DNA of 64,000 bases from Myoxocephalus aenaeus (GCA_038501785.1 JBAMJR010000140.1:2286001-2350000); one strand, 5' to 3'; positions 24,121 through 36,316 are shown, numbered from the stretch's first letter. A program made the numbers and translations. Notes: generated by a model not told the origin, from the letters alone.

Positions 24121-24310
24121 CTCTAATTGGGGGAACCCGTGTACATAAATGACAGATTATGACCTATAAATGAGAATTTATGTGACCATTAGACGTGCCG
24201 GGTGATCCCGGCAGAGATGGAGAAGGTGCTCATTAGCTATGCATTCAGAATGCCTGGCGCTGCCTAATTAGCCTGATGATATGCAGGCTACAGACATTTT
24301 TTCTCGTTTC
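24121..24310. promoter_or_regulatory. Candidate conserved non-coding element
   Basis: CATAAATGACAG, CTATAAATGAG, GCTCATTAGCTATGCATTCAG, GCCTAATTAGCCTGATGATATGCAG: a dense run of homeodomain and POU-like cores without simple repeats. Inference from composition only. Confidence 0.3.
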
Positions 24311-25116
24311 CCACCCTCAAACAATTTCGGGCTTGTTATTTCGGCGGACTTTCAGGCGCCGTTAGAAGGTGAACTGAATTCTTTGCGTCTTAACTAACTG
24401 CATTTATGTGCGATAAGAGCAACAGCAAGGCACCGAGAGCGGCTGGGAATCCAGAGGAAACCCGTTGCCAGTTATTGCCGTGTGATAGCAATTCGCCTTC
24501 AACAGCTTTATGAGACAGGGATCCCTCGTCACCCTGAGAGTGGATGAAGGGATTATTTACCCGGTATTAAAAAAAAGCTTTGATTTGATATATCCGCCGG
24601 GGAAGGGATACGTCTAGAAAAACGCCAAAATCGATGCGCTTGTCCGAGGTTCTTCAGTTAAATGGTAATATCTGCGAGACTGATCGATGCGATTAGGGCT
24701 TTGAGGGCAGACTCAAATATTTGCACATGAAGTGGCAGTATTAGTGCTGCAATATGGAGAGATGGAGGTGGTGGTGGTGGTGGGAAGGGGCTGTCATGGG
24801 AGGAGGAGATGAAGACAGAACAGGAGGAGTCTGTGTGATTGTCAGTACCAGTGTTCAAACCATACGTAGGGGTTATCAGAATCCAATTAGTGACAGTTAT
24901 ATAGCTTACAAGCTTGTATCGTCTCATCTAGATAATGTATGTCGTGTGAATACATCAATTGTTTGTTTGTTTTTAATGAATTACTGCTTCTGCGATATTG
25001 TTTCTTGATCAGCAGTCAGGCCGATAAAGTTAATGAAATGAGCCCGATTGAATTGAGAGACGTGACTCGTGCTCAGTCAGGCCAACGCGGGGAGATTCAG
25101 AAACAGCGTGACTGTG

Positions 25117-25118
<2 letters not shown>
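24311..25118. other. Intron, no gene seen
   Basis: Unique-looking. GCTTTGATTTGATA at about 24578 is a TCF/LEF-like core. A short GGT run lies at 24766-24782. Confidence 0.45.
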
Positions 25119-25191
<73 letters not shown>

Positions 25192-25200
25192 CAGAGACAG
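25119..25200. repeat. (GT)n followed by (GA)/(CAGA) run
   Basis: About 31 GT units (25119-25181) passing directly into GAGAGAGACAGAGACAGAG, a compound microsatellite. Confidence 0.97.
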
Positions 25201-26205
25201 AGGAGAACGTGTTTGATAAACCCCCTTGTCTTTGCGCCCCACCTGCACCCCTTCATCTCTATTGGTTCTGCCTGTTTTGATCAGCTCACTGAAGGGTTGG
25301 GAGCTGTCCAAACAAAGCAACACACACTTTACGCAATTAAACGCTGGTGACAGACAAAAGGTGCAGCAAACCGGGTTTGTGTTTTATAGAGGGGGGGGGG
25401 GCTGTATCCCCTCTTTTATTCTCCCTTTGTGCTTTGACCTTGTTTCCTTTAAGTGATCAAAAGCATAACAATGTATTTTTTCCGCCATGGGTAAAATAAC
25501 CCAAAATAGGCAGTAAAGAGCGGATCATCTAAACCACAGCTCCATACATGAAATAAACATTCACATGTTGATCTGATAAGGAGATGTATACACAGCTATA
25601 ACATACTAGTAAGTGCTATATAGGCAATAAGGGAGGCTGAAGGATATTAAGAGGAAGCCGTGTGTACAACAGGAGGAATCTAATTAACCAAAGGGGCGTT
25701 TTAATGTCGTGGTGTGAATGTAATCCATATCTAGACAGGAGCGATGCAACAGTTCTAATACCAGGTGTGCAGGGAGTCTTTCTCCATCTCCACTGCGCTC
25801 TCCTTGTCTCTGCCTCCTCGTGTTTCTCTCTTTCTTCAGCTAAGAATGCCAGAGTGTTATTTCTCTTTGAGGAGGCTGCTTGAGTTCCCATCGGGCACGA
25901 GGGCGGCGGGGTGGAGATGGAGGCATTGGCCGTGCGAGACGGCGACATCGGACGGGGCGAGCCTATTAGCGCACTTCACAGCTGGTCTACTCTCTCTCTC
26001 TCACACACACACACAAACACAATGGTCTTCAAGAGACCCATTGAAGGCTGCCAGATTGAAGGAGAGGAGGGAAAGAAAGATGGCGTGGTCGTCCTCTGAG
26101 CTCCCATTAAAAGTGTCTTGAAAGCTGCCAGAGGCCGGATGAGGGGGTGAGAGACGGCGTCCATCAATTAGAGGGAAATGAGGTGGAGGACGAGAGGTGG
26201 AGAAG

Positions 26206-26208
<3 letters not shown>
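25201..26208. other. Intron, no gene seen
   Basis: G-run at 25390-25400 and a short TC/CA run at 25991-26013. Frames in 25616-26167 shadow each other. Confidence 0.5.

Positions 26209-26210
<2 letters not shown>

Positions 26211-26280
<70 letters not shown>
26211..26280. repeat. (GT)n microsatellite, 35 units
   Basis: Perfect dinucleotide run. Confidence 0.98.
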
Positions 26281-26283
<3 letters not shown>

Positions 26284-28451
26284 GGAAAAGCAAAGCAAAG
26301 CAGCGTAGCCACAAACTGGTCAACCCAAATGGGAGCAAGGGAGCAAAACAAATGAATAAGATCTATTGTTACTGTAGCTCTGGCCGGCTGAGAAAAGGTC
26401 TCTTCCCCAGCAAAAGGAGTTCCAGAAAGCCATAACACTTTGCAAGAGTTTCACATTCACATTGAGTTTGGTTCATTACACCCGAGAGCCCAGCGCTCAC
26501 GCTAACAAAGAGAAAGAGAGAATACGCGGAACACTACCGACGGAGTTTGTGACCGACCGAGGTGAAACAAAGACAAACACGCTTTCATCAAGTCGCTTTA
26601 AGCGAAGCTCTTTCTGTTTTAGCGTCGTCTCCGAGGCGACGTTCTAATTTAGACTGAAAAGTGTCGAAGCTTTCACCCCCCAGGTGCTTGAGGTGCCAAT
26701 GACACAGAAATACTTTGAATACATTACAGTAGTGTGTTCTTCATTCTTTTCACTTGCATTATCATACCTCTCATTCTGTCCTGCATATCATTACGTCAAG
26801 GCGATGACAGCGGGGGAGACAGATTTCATGTTTCATATCATTTTATTCGAGGAGCTTGAGGTTGTGAAACAAGATGTTTTACTTGCTTGCTGGAGAGATA
26901 GTTAAGTCTAAAGTAAGCTGGTGTCGTAAAAATCTTCAGACGGCTTTATTATTTTGTACTTTAAATCTACTGGAGAAAGATTGGTTTAAATGTTTGTGAT
27001 TTTCTTGAAATAGGGAACTTTAATTACCTTTTTTACGACAGAATAATGTTTTGCCTATGTATTTTGTCATATCACCGCAAACTACACGTAGACATACAAC
27101 GTTGACTAAGTGTTTCATAACATAGGTATAGTACATTTGGAACATGCTATCATTCGTGTTGATTTACTGTAAAATGAATCCGTTGCTGGAAGTTGATGAC
27201 AAGCCTTTTTGGGCGATACATGAATTCGGCCCAATAATCGTTTTTTTTGTTATGTTTTCATTTGGATCATGTCGTGTGCAGAAGAGGGCACTGGGGTTGA
27301 TGGCATTTGTCTGATATTACTGGATTTTTGAAGCTTCTAAGCTCCTCAAGCTGCATTAAAATGTTGCACAGCCGCTGATGTTGCCGTTGACTGCTGGCCA
27401 ACAGCTTGTGTGAGGTCCACTTAGCATGCACACTGATGTTGGAAAACAGCTTGTTCTGGTAAACAGATTTTAGATGAGGAATCCCCAATGACAACAAAAT
27501 AAATACAAATGTAGAACGTTAGAACCTGCTGCACGTCTGGTTTGTTTCCTCAGACGTTTCAAAGAAAGGTCTAACTTAAAGCAGTCGATCATCAATGGAT
27601 CGTTATGATCTGAATACGGTTTAAGACATTTAAGACTATCACCGAGAAGATTGGCTTCTAAACGGCGTCTTGTGAACACTGGAAACCTGTAAAACAGGAA
27701 AAGGTCTGCAGCTCTTTCAAAGTAAAAGAAGCTGGAAACGTCAGACGGCGTGTAGAAGATTCAATTCTGCTACATTAATCTGCTTTCATACGGAGATCAA
27801 TTTCAACATCACAATAGGCCTTTGTCTCTGAAGAGGCATTTTGGCACGTCACAGTGGAAAAAGCACGGGTGTAAATAAAACCATTAATTGTTTCGGTTTG
27901 AGGGTGTCTGGTACTGTTCATGCACTTGAACACGGACATGTGACAGAGCCATCGTTAATGCTATTAGTAAAAAAAAAAAACTATTTCCTACTATGACAAA
28001 TCAAATGTCTGCTGTGGAAAAGAATGAATCTATTACAGCGAAAACGTCAAATGTGTCTCAAGTAGTATCAGATGTAAGAAAGAACAGTTGTATCTGAACC
28101 TGTTTCCACTTGAAATCAGACCTGCTCCCACAGCCACTGTCAAAGAAGTAGCTATTTATAGCTTGTCTGACTCCTGTCCTTCATGCCCTCCATCAATCAC
28201 CCCGGGCCCCAAGGAGGACCAGGCTGCATACAGTACTGTGCACCAGCAGATAGTCTCGTCTACCCTGCAGCCCACTGCTATTGTTAGGTGGCTGTTTCCT
28301 TCTCTGTTCAGGTTCATTACAGAAATGTAGTCCGACATAAAACAAGTACCTGCAAGCAAGTGTCTTCATTTGTTTTCTCCTGTGACCTGTGATCTGTTGA
28401 AATGAGTATTTCAGTGAATTGGGTAACTATAGAGAAAGACTGAAAGAATAA

Positions 28452-28452
<1 letters not shown>
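26281..28452. other. Intron, no gene seen
   Basis: Unique-looking and moderately AT-rich. No tandem or inverted structure was recognised. Confidence 0.5.
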
Positions 28453-28502
<50 letters not shown>

Positions 28503-28527
28503 TGTGTGTGTGTGTGTGTGTGTGTGT
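28453..28527. repeat. (GT)n microsatellite with one TC interruption
   Basis: GT run broken once at 28501-28502 (TC). Confidence 0.97.
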
Positions 28528-29010
28528 ATTTAAAACACTGGCCGCGCCTTAATGCAGCTTCTTTGACGCATGTTTAGATTCTCTGCTTCACAGTGAGTAA
28601 AAACATGCGTGTTTGCCCTTTATCGTTGACCTGAATCGTGTTTATTCGTTTTACTGCAAAGAGTAATATTTCTTTCTGCTTGTATCTGTGTTTTTATCGG
28701 TAATGGAGTGGTGTGTGTGGGGCAGAGTTGCTCAGTGACTGCTTAGGGGACATAAACATCATTTTTTTTATTATATAGTTCACGATGCAGATTAGCCCCA
28801 AAGAGCCGACTCCATCTCAGCATTGACCTTGTGAGGTTCAGGGCTCATTTAAAACAGCAGAGGGCGTTTGGAGACATTTTCAACTGATTTTAATAACCTT
28901 GGTAAGAAATGACACCCATTAACACCAACATGGATGTGTTTCATCAAAGTGCAGTCATATTGAGTTTACAGCTCAGAAAACACGTTTAACTGTGCAATAC
29001 ATCTTTAGCA

Positions 29011-29012
<2 letters not shown>
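28528..29012. other. Intron, possible conserved block
   Basis: 28780-28910 is repeat-free and contains ACAGCAGAGGGCGTTTG, a CTCF-like match on the plus strand at about 28854-28870. No gene. Confidence 0.4.

Positions 29013-29086
<74 letters not shown>
29013..29086. repeat. (GT)n microsatellite, ~37 units
   Basis: Perfect run; a second shorter (GT)n lies at 29240-29261. Confidence 0.98.
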
Positions 29087-29090
<4 letters not shown>

Positions 29091-29299
29091 AGCACATGTA
29101 CATACAGCATGTATAGGTAATATATGTATGCATACACATGCCTGTGTATTTCCTCAACACAAACAATGCATGCATGAACACAATTACATATCTACTATGT
29201 GTGAATATCATACATAAATGTATGAATGTGTATGTATGTATGTGTGTGTGTGTGTGTGTGTGGTCAAAGTCTCCGCCTCTCATCTGAGCCTTTTTAACA

Positions 29300-29399
<100 letters not shown>

Positions 29400-29681
29400 C
29401 CGATGCGGCCGCCCCACTGGGATCCCAGTCTCCATGGAATCCCATTAGACAAGACCTGCTTCCATCTGGATCCAGCTCCGACAACCCATTCATCAACGCC
29501 GCCGTCTCACGCCAAGCGCACACACCAAGCACACGCAGGGCCCTTCATTGTGGCGCGGGACGAGCAAACATCCCATAATAATAAAACAGACACCCACCGG
29601 GAGGAAGGGATTGAAATGGCATATCCTCACGGCGAGGGCCGGAGAGGAGGGATGGAGAAGATGGAGAAGAAACAGGGGAAG

Positions 29682-29683
<2 letters not shown>

Positions 29684-29762
<79 letters not shown>
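29684..29762. repeat. (GT)n microsatellite, left outer arm of mirror block
   Basis: About 39 GT units. It is followed 104 bp later by a (CA)n run that is its reverse complement, so the pair can form a long hairpin in DNA or RNA. Confidence 0.98.
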
Positions 29763-29764
<2 letters not shown>

Positions 29765-29866
29765 GTCTACGTTGCCTGCCCTCTCTGTGTTCATGGTTTT
29801 GAAGGTACTGATGAGAGAGGCTTCTGAGAGTAACGAGCATGAAACAACTCACCTGGTGGATCAGAG

Positions 29867-29873
29867 ACACACA

Positions 29874-29931
<58 letters not shown>
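29867..29931. repeat. (CA)n microsatellite, left inner arm of mirror block
   Basis: About 30 CA units, 62 bp left of the 1.4-kb hAT element. Confidence 0.98.
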
Positions 29932-29933
<2 letters not shown>

Positions 29934-29992
29934 GCAGGCAGCAGCAGCGAGGCACCGGGAAACAAGACAAAGAGAGAAGGATGGGTTAATAT

Positions 29993-31394
29993 TAGTGCTG
30001 TCAAGCGATTAAAATATTTAATCGCGATTAATCGCATTTATGTCATAGTTAACTCGCGATTAATCGCAATTTTTTTTTTGTTGCATTTTAATGCTCTTAT
30101 CAACATGACAAAGTGGATTGGCTTGCTTTATTTTATTGAAAAACAACTGCCAAACAGGGCGGTTCAAAATAAAATGACTGCACATTTCAGGTAAACAAGG
30201 GTTTACAAAATAAAATTATAGAGTGCACCAGGCATGAAAACGGGTCAGGGGTGAAAAAGGTGAGAAGGATATTACCCCTCTAGAGGGTCCGGGGGCATGC
30301 TCCCCCGTAAGAAACATTTAAATATTCCATATTTTAAAGCATCAATCTGATGCATTTTGAGATGCTTCTTTTGCCAACCTGGGGAGAGCTGGAGAAACTT
30401 AACTTCAGCCATGAGTCAAAAAATGATTATGGCCTCCTTACTAAGTATTATGCAAGCCATTTCATGCCAGCCTGTCACTGGTCTAACATTTACAGTATAT
30501 GAGGCACAATGTGGTAAGGGAGAGCATGGCTGCCTTTGTTAGCATCATTTATATCTTTGATGCAGAGAATGCATCTGGTGAATCCCTGCCTGTTGATTTT
30601 GGAGAATACATCTCCTAGATGAAAGGACACCTCTTGCCCTTTTATTGAGACCTTGCCTTCCAGTTTTAGCCACGACCAGTTCCAGCTGCATTTCAATCCA
30701 GCTGTTTAACAATGGCTGCATCCTTCTCCCCTAACACACTCATTCTGCAAAAATAATGTTTGTATTAGTGTTAACTTCTAGTTTAGCCTTATTCAGACCT
30801 GCCAACCTTGATATATAACCTATATATTGATAAGTCATTAAATACTCGTCATGCATTATATTGCATTGCATATAATGTGTGCTGGTCAATTAGTCTAAAA
30901 TTAATTTTTACCAGCGTACTTTGACGTCAAAATGCGTATCCGCTACGCAAATTGCGTACAGGTTGGCAGGTCTGCTTATTGATAGAACGGTGGACCACTT
31001 TACCTTCTGCCTTGTCAGTCCCCTCTCCTAAAAATCTACCTCCTCAAAAACGGAGCTTTAGCTAGCTGGCTAACGTTGCGTTCTCTCCTGCTGTGTTCAA
31101 TGTGTTCACTCGCGCTCCCTTCTGGCACGCGCACCTGTTCGCAGTTCACTGAATATCATTCATTTTGCCGTATCGCGCTCACCATTCATTCATTTCAAAC
31201 CGTAACGTTAGCCTAGCTTCCAAGCCCAAACGGCGTGCCTATTGTTTTGCTTCCGGTTGAGCTACATCCGGCGTGGTGCTCGCGTAAAAAAAAAATTTGA
31301 AAAATTAAAATGCGTTAACGCCGTTAATAAAATTGACGGCGTTAAAATTGGTTTGCGTTAACGCCGTTAATAACGCGCTAATATGACAGCACTA
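29993..31394 (+). mobile_element. Non-autonomous hAT transposon, 1402 bp, with nested MITE
   Basis: Ends are TAGTGCTGTCAAGCG on the left and ATGACAGCACTA on the right (inverse). A perfect 8-bp target duplication GTTAATAT lies at 29985-29992 and 31395-31402. Subterminal DNA is packed with direct and inverted GATTAATCGC (left) and GCGTTAACGCCGTTAATAA (right) motifs, typical transposase-binding decoration. No transposase domain was recognised inside. It contains a separate 181-bp TIR element at 30794-30974. The intact duplication argues for recent insertion. Confidence 0.92.
30794..30974 (+). mobile_element. 181-bp MITE nested in the hAT element
   Basis: Perfect 15-bp terminal inverted repeats CAGACCTGCCAACCT / AGGTTGGCAGGTCTG, flanked by a 6-bp direct duplication CTTATT (30788-30793 and 30975-30980). 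It inserted after the host hAT formed. Superfamily is uncertain; a 6-bp duplication fits some hAT lineages. Confidence 0.85.
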
Positions 31395-31774
31395 GTTAAT
31401 ATCAACACTCGAGCCATGTGAGGTGTGAAGTGTGTCAACACCATACAGATGAATAGAAATCAAGGCCGAGTGAGAAGGGATTCTCTCAGTGAGGGAGGGA
31501 GGAACAGAAAGGTGGACCAAAACAAAACGCCATATGTATTTATCCTGTTCGGATCCGGGCCGAGGCACTGTGATGTTACTATGCTGTGTACTTTACGAGT
31601 GTTGTCTTTAACTCATAAAGTTAGAGTTTACCCCATGATATATCCCAAGATGCACCGGTGGATGGGCCAAGCCGAGACATACTACATCAGAAATCAATTT
31701 TCAATCTTGACTGGCTCTTTATCTTCAATATCTCAGACTAAAGAGAGCAGAAGGAGCTCATACAGTGGTATTTA

Positions 31775-31775
<1 letters not shown>

Positions 31776-31855
<80 letters not shown>

Positions 31856-31859
31856 CACA
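31776..31859. repeat. (CA)n microsatellite, right inner arm of mirror block
   Basis: About 42 CA units with one GC interruption near 31849. Confidence 0.98.
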
Positions 31860-31982
31860 AACCATCAGCAATACTATTGGCAGCAAAGCCATGAGAAGCT
31901 GATGGAGTGGTTGTCTTGGAAACAGAGACTGGCACGGGTTATTGTGAAGGAAGAAATGAAGGGTGAGGGCCGCAATGCAAAG

Positions 31983-31983
<1 letters not shown>

Positions 31984-32062
<79 letters not shown>
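31984..32062. repeat. (GT)n microsatellite, right outer arm of mirror block
   Basis: About 39 GT units, 124 bp after the (CA)n run. Confidence 0.98.
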
Positions 32063-32065
<3 letters not shown>

Positions 32066-33736
32066 GAGGAGTGATAATAGAGCTTCACCTGTAGATAAAG
32101 TTCTCCACTATCAATAATTCACAGAAGACAAATGAATCAATAATTCAAGCGAATATACAGACCTACACCTGCGGTGTGTCGTGGGTTGAACAGCAGAAAG
32201 GGAGGAAGATGATAAATACGATGTGAATCTAACGAGCACAGACAGAGTGACAGACTGACAGCAAGCCCCGCCCCCTCTGTTCCCCTCTCTCTCCCCAGCC
32301 GTCTGCCTTCACTGGGCTCCGCAGCCCCGTGGTGATTGTTGTTGACCTCCTTTTCTCGCTCTCTGTCTCCATCCTCCCTCCTCGCCTGTCTCCTCTTTCC
32401 TCCCCCCTTTCTACAGAGAGGAGAGAACATGTATCCAGGCAACCCAGCAGTGTTTACTGGGAGAGGAGAGGAGTAAAAATCCGCATTGTGATGGAATCGA
32501 GAATACAGATGAGACCCAGAAGAGGGAGGCGTTGAATGAGAGAAACAGCAAGAGAGGAAGATAGCAAGTGAGATATCCTCTCCACTACTGAGGACAAGAG
32601 AGAATAAAGAGAGATAAGTATCACATGAAGTCCTCAAGAAACGGGAATAGCGGTGGAATATTCTATAAATAAATAAAATCGTGACAGACCAGGAAATGGA
32701 GAAAATCAGCAAAAGTACTTTGCTTAAATATCGTCAAACTTGCCCTTTTCAGGGAGGATTCTTGCTGTTTTATTACGTGCATTCATGTTGATTTATGCTG
32801 CGTTCATGTCAGTGTGATATTGCACGCCTACACATAAAAAACACTGCATTAACCTCTCGGCTTGGAATTGTCTAACTGAGGGGTTTGGGATAAAGTGGTA
32901 ATGCCACTTTATAGTAATACCCTGCAGTTTTCAAGAAGATACGACCCAACAAGATGGAAGAGGAGTGCATTTCATATCTCTCTGCAATAAACATAATTCC
33001 ATTGCAATTCATTGGGCTGTGTGGGTTATTGCTGGTTCCTGGGTTTAATCCGTGATCTGTACCCAAGAAGACCTGAATTTGAACCTGATCTTAAAAGAGT
33101 TTGTGCTGCAGCCTCCCTTTCCCCTCATTGTTAACTTCCTGTGCGTTTCTGGAGATGTGTGAACTGGCAGTAAATGTGTGTTTTTTTTTTTTAAAAGAAG
33201 AAAAAATAATAATACATGGCAAATTGGAAATTATGTTAATGCCGGTGTGTCTTGAGGCAGTTGTGGGGTGTTTGCATGAGGGCAAGCTGCGCGACAGATA
33301 AGGTTCCAGAAAAGAGGGTTTTCCTCGGCTCTGCAAACCCCTCAAGACACGCAGGGAGATGGAGGAGGAGGAGGAGGAGGAGGAGGAAGAGGAGGCCGAG
33401 CATACAAACACTGTTGTTGTGTGAGCGTTTACTTTCTTATTTATTTTTATTTTTGCCAGGAAAATAAAGTTTCATTTGTTCTTTTTCAGTCTCAACGGGG
33501 ACAGTCCTGGCATGCCAAATCAAGTTTGCTGATGATGTGCAGTTTTTTTTTGTTTTCTTCTGGGCTAAATAAACATAATAGTTCAACAGACAGACAGACA
33601 GAAAGAAAGAAAATGCGCTAATTAAAAAAGAATTAAAACCTATTTAGCCTACTGACAATTGGATTTGCGAAGTTTTTTTTTTCCACATGTAACCGTCGCA
33701 AATCTTTTTCGCAGCGCTCCGCTTGCCAACAAGTGC
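32063..33736. other. Intron, no gene seen
   Basis: 32240-32420 is CT-rich. (GGA)n at 33359-33394; short GACA repeat at 33588-33600; T-runs near 33182 and 33543. The 191-codon minus frame at 32137-32712 is low-complexity Ser/Leu/Pro from CT-rich DNA and is not supported. Confidence 0.5.
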
Positions 33737-33743
33737 ACACACA

Positions 33744-33789
<46 letters not shown>
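33737..33789. repeat. (CA)n microsatellite
   Basis: Perfect run, about 26 units. Confidence 0.97.
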
Positions 33790-33790
<1 letters not shown>

Positions 33791-34370
33791 GGCCCTTCTG
33801 TCAGCTGGATGACATTTGATAGGGCTACGGTAGCTCATCTCCAAACCTCCTCTAATCCATGACATGTGCAATGTGGCTTCTCATTCGGGGTCTCTGGGTT
33901 TGGTATTTGTCATGCAGGAGCTGGGAAAGACAGCTGACCTGCTCCTGGATCTTTAGGGATGAGACGCCTCTCCAAACAAAGGTTTGACGATGTTTTTTTG
34001 TGTTCGACAGAATGACACAAAATCAAGTGCATGTCCGGATTCAATCTGCAATCACACTGAGCAATCAGGAGAGAGCCGCGTTAAAGCCCTGTGGGGAGCA
34101 ATCTGGGCCATTTCCAAGCAGCATCTCCCACAGCCACGTTGAGAAAAAAAAATAAAAATGCTTTCCGCAGAGGAGCTGAGCTCATTTTAAACACATAATT
34201 GTCCTCCTCTTCCCCTGCAGCCTCATTACAGTACAATCTGATTACAGGGTGGAAAACAAAGGAAGAAGATGAAAAATAGCAGGTCTGTTTTTTTTTTTTT
34301 TCTGTCAACTTCAGGCGCCTCCCTCCCAAACCTTTGCTTTGAGACTTTAAGAAAAGTATGACTCCGTAAA
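33790..34370. other. Intron, no gene seen
   Basis: Unique-looking with several T/A-runs. Overlapping minus-strand frames from 34081 are composed of homopolymer-derived Phe/Lys. Confidence 0.5.
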
Positions 34371-34660
34371 AACGCAGCGTGTTGTTCGTCGCGGGTGAAA
34401 TTGCGCGTCGCGTCCGCTTGGGTTTCACGACGTAAAAAAAAAAAAAAAGCATAAATTGTCGTCCCTCGGCGTGGGAGCAGAGGAGCGGTGGGAGCCTCGG
34501 CCGGGGCCCGACGCGGCCGTGACTGAAGTCGGCCCATTTTCTGTGTATGACAGCGGCAGAATGAGACTGTTTCGGCTCAGTTACCGCGCCAACGATCGGG
34601 TCCCCTGCTCCCAATGAGCAGATTTCATTGGCCTCTATTACTGGGTCAGGCTGCATGTGG
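34371..34660. promoter_or_regulatory. CpG-rich block, candidate regulatory element
   Basis: CpG density is visibly above the flanks (GTCGCGTCCGC, CTCGGCCGGGGCCCGACGCGGCC, GTTACCGCGCCAACGATCGGG). It is interrupted by an A14 run and ends in CCAATGAGCAGATTTCATTGG, which holds an inverted CCAATGA/TCATTGG pair. Could be an intronic CpG island or alternative promoter; no transcript evidence. Confidence 0.3.
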
Positions 34661-34720
34661 CGGCGGCTGTGTGTGTTTGACTAGGCAATAAGCCCAGTGT
34701 CACTGTCACTTTCATCAGCT

Positions 34721-34772
34721 CTCCCTCTCTCTCTCTCCCTCTCTCCCTCTCTCTCTCTCTCTCTCTCGCTCT
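34721..34772. repeat. (CT)n microsatellite, interrupted
   Basis: CT/CCCT run of about 50 bp. Confidence 0.95.
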
Positions 34773-35384
34773 CCCCCTGTCTCTTGTCTTTTTCTTTGTC
34801 TGTCTCTCTCTCAAGGGCAACTTTGGGAGAACCAGAGGCCGACAGGAAGAACTCGACTGTACCAACAACAGTACAGGCAGCTGAACAAACTTACAATGAT
34901 ATATATATAAGTTATCTTGGGGAAACTTTTAAATAATAAATAAATAAGACAACCCCAAAAAAATTGAATTGCATGATTACAAAATATATTCATATCAAAT
35001 CAATATTGACTGCTTATCTGCTTTATAGTTATGATCAAAATATGTTATAAAAGTGATTTTCTTTTTAAAGAAATTCTGAAAAGTATTATAACTAAGTTGG
35101 GGTTCATACGACTACTTGAACTACTTGAACACGGTGAACCTCGAAAAAAAGACCCTACATAGGGTGAGCGGGGCTTAAAAGGTGTTGAAGACCACCTGCT
35201 AGAAGAATATAAGAATATAACTTCCTATGACAACAATACAAAGCTGTTTTAAGAAATTGTATGTATACATTCATCTGTCGAAGTTAATGACTCTGAAAAA
35301 GAGATCATCTTGGTTTTATCAAACATAAAGTGTAGCACCACACGCTACCAGTCCCATCTGTGGAGACACTGGTACAGCTGTCTA
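34773..35384. other. AT-rich intron, no gene seen
   Basis: AT-rich with a small (TA)n at about 34899-34908. May be partly retroposon-derived, given the 3'-end-like sequence that follows. Confidence 0.4.
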
Positions 35385-35483
35385 TTTAAAAAGCATTGAC
35401 AGGTCTATGTATTTTAATTGTGCTTTTATGTATTTTATGTCTTTTGTATTGACCTTGAGTCTGTAATAAAAGTTTTTTTATTT
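35385..35483 (+). mobile_element. Possible retroposon 3' end
   Basis: GTATTTTATGTCTTTTGTATTGACC, GAGTCTGTAATAAAAG and a T-rich stretch resemble the 3' untranslated end of a fish LINE. No coding relic or target duplication was found, so this rests on resemblance only. Confidence 0.3.
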
Positions 35484-35651
35484 TTTTGTAACTCTTATAA
35501 TACACACTTTATTGCAAAGATTATGATGAATTATATTATATTGTATTTAACTTGAGTTATTCTTGACTGCATTGATAAACATTTTATCTTCAGCATTAAA
35601 AACTCTGAATCATTCTTCCTGAAAAAAATGACGCTGAAGCTGAAATGTGCT

Positions 35652-35746
35652 CCCGTGTGTGAATGGGTGAATGACATGTAGTGTTAAAGCGCTTTGAGTG
35701 GTAGGAAGACTAGAGAGGCGCTATCCAAGTGCAAGTCCATTCATCA
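35652..35746 (+). mobile_element. Dispersed fish retroposon fragment
   Basis: GTGTGTGAATGGGTGAATG, GTGTTAAAGCGCTTTGAGTGG, GGCGCTATCCAAGTGCAAGTCCATT. From memory this is a highly repeated teleost sequence, usually ending GCGCTATATAAGTGCAGTCCATT. Family not assigned. Confidence 0.6.
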
Positions 35747-36273
35747 TTTAACAACAACACATCAGAGTCAGGTATGTCAGACTGGCATACTAATGAGCCG
35801 ACTGGACAGCAGTCGACTGAGTCTTATTCGCTGTGAAGTACTCAAGATGGCTTGTATTGCATTGACTCGCTCTGACACATAAATAGTGGGAACTGCGGAG
35901 CAGCACACCTCTGTTCTAATACATCCTACTCAAACCGACTCAAAGTGCATCTCTCCATACAGAAACACTCTGTTAGTCGTATTCCCTCAGATGTCAGTAT
36001 CCAGCTCTACCTGAGCTGTGTGAGAGTGAAATAAAAGAGGCTTCACAGCACAGTGCAGATGGGTCGGAAGTTCGACATGCGGCAAAAGAAGGAACAAGAG
36101 TCTTGCGCTGCAAGTGGCTGAGTGTATTAAAGGCAGGAGCGTCGTATACATGCGTGTTCATGAGCAGACGAGTGCGGTGCATCGAGTGTGTGCACGTCAG
36201 GGAATTGATTTGAGCGAGCGGGTTAGAAGTACTATGCAGTAAATATATTACACAAATAGACACAACAAAGATT

Positions 36274-36316
<43 letters not shown>

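Noticed and set aside
29403..30194. 263-codon plus frame
   Set aside because: Built from GT and CA repeats (Cys-Val and Thr-His runs) and it crosses the hAT boundary and target duplication.
31425..32117. 230-codon plus frame
   Set aside because: Half of it is CA/GT repeat translation; no domain.
32137..32712. 191-codon minus frame
   Set aside because: Low-complexity Ser/Leu/Pro from CT-rich DNA.
34081..34656. 191-codon minus frame over the CpG-rich block
   Set aside because: Contains homopolymer-derived Phe and Lys runs and no domain; an alternative promoter is a better hypothesis than coding.
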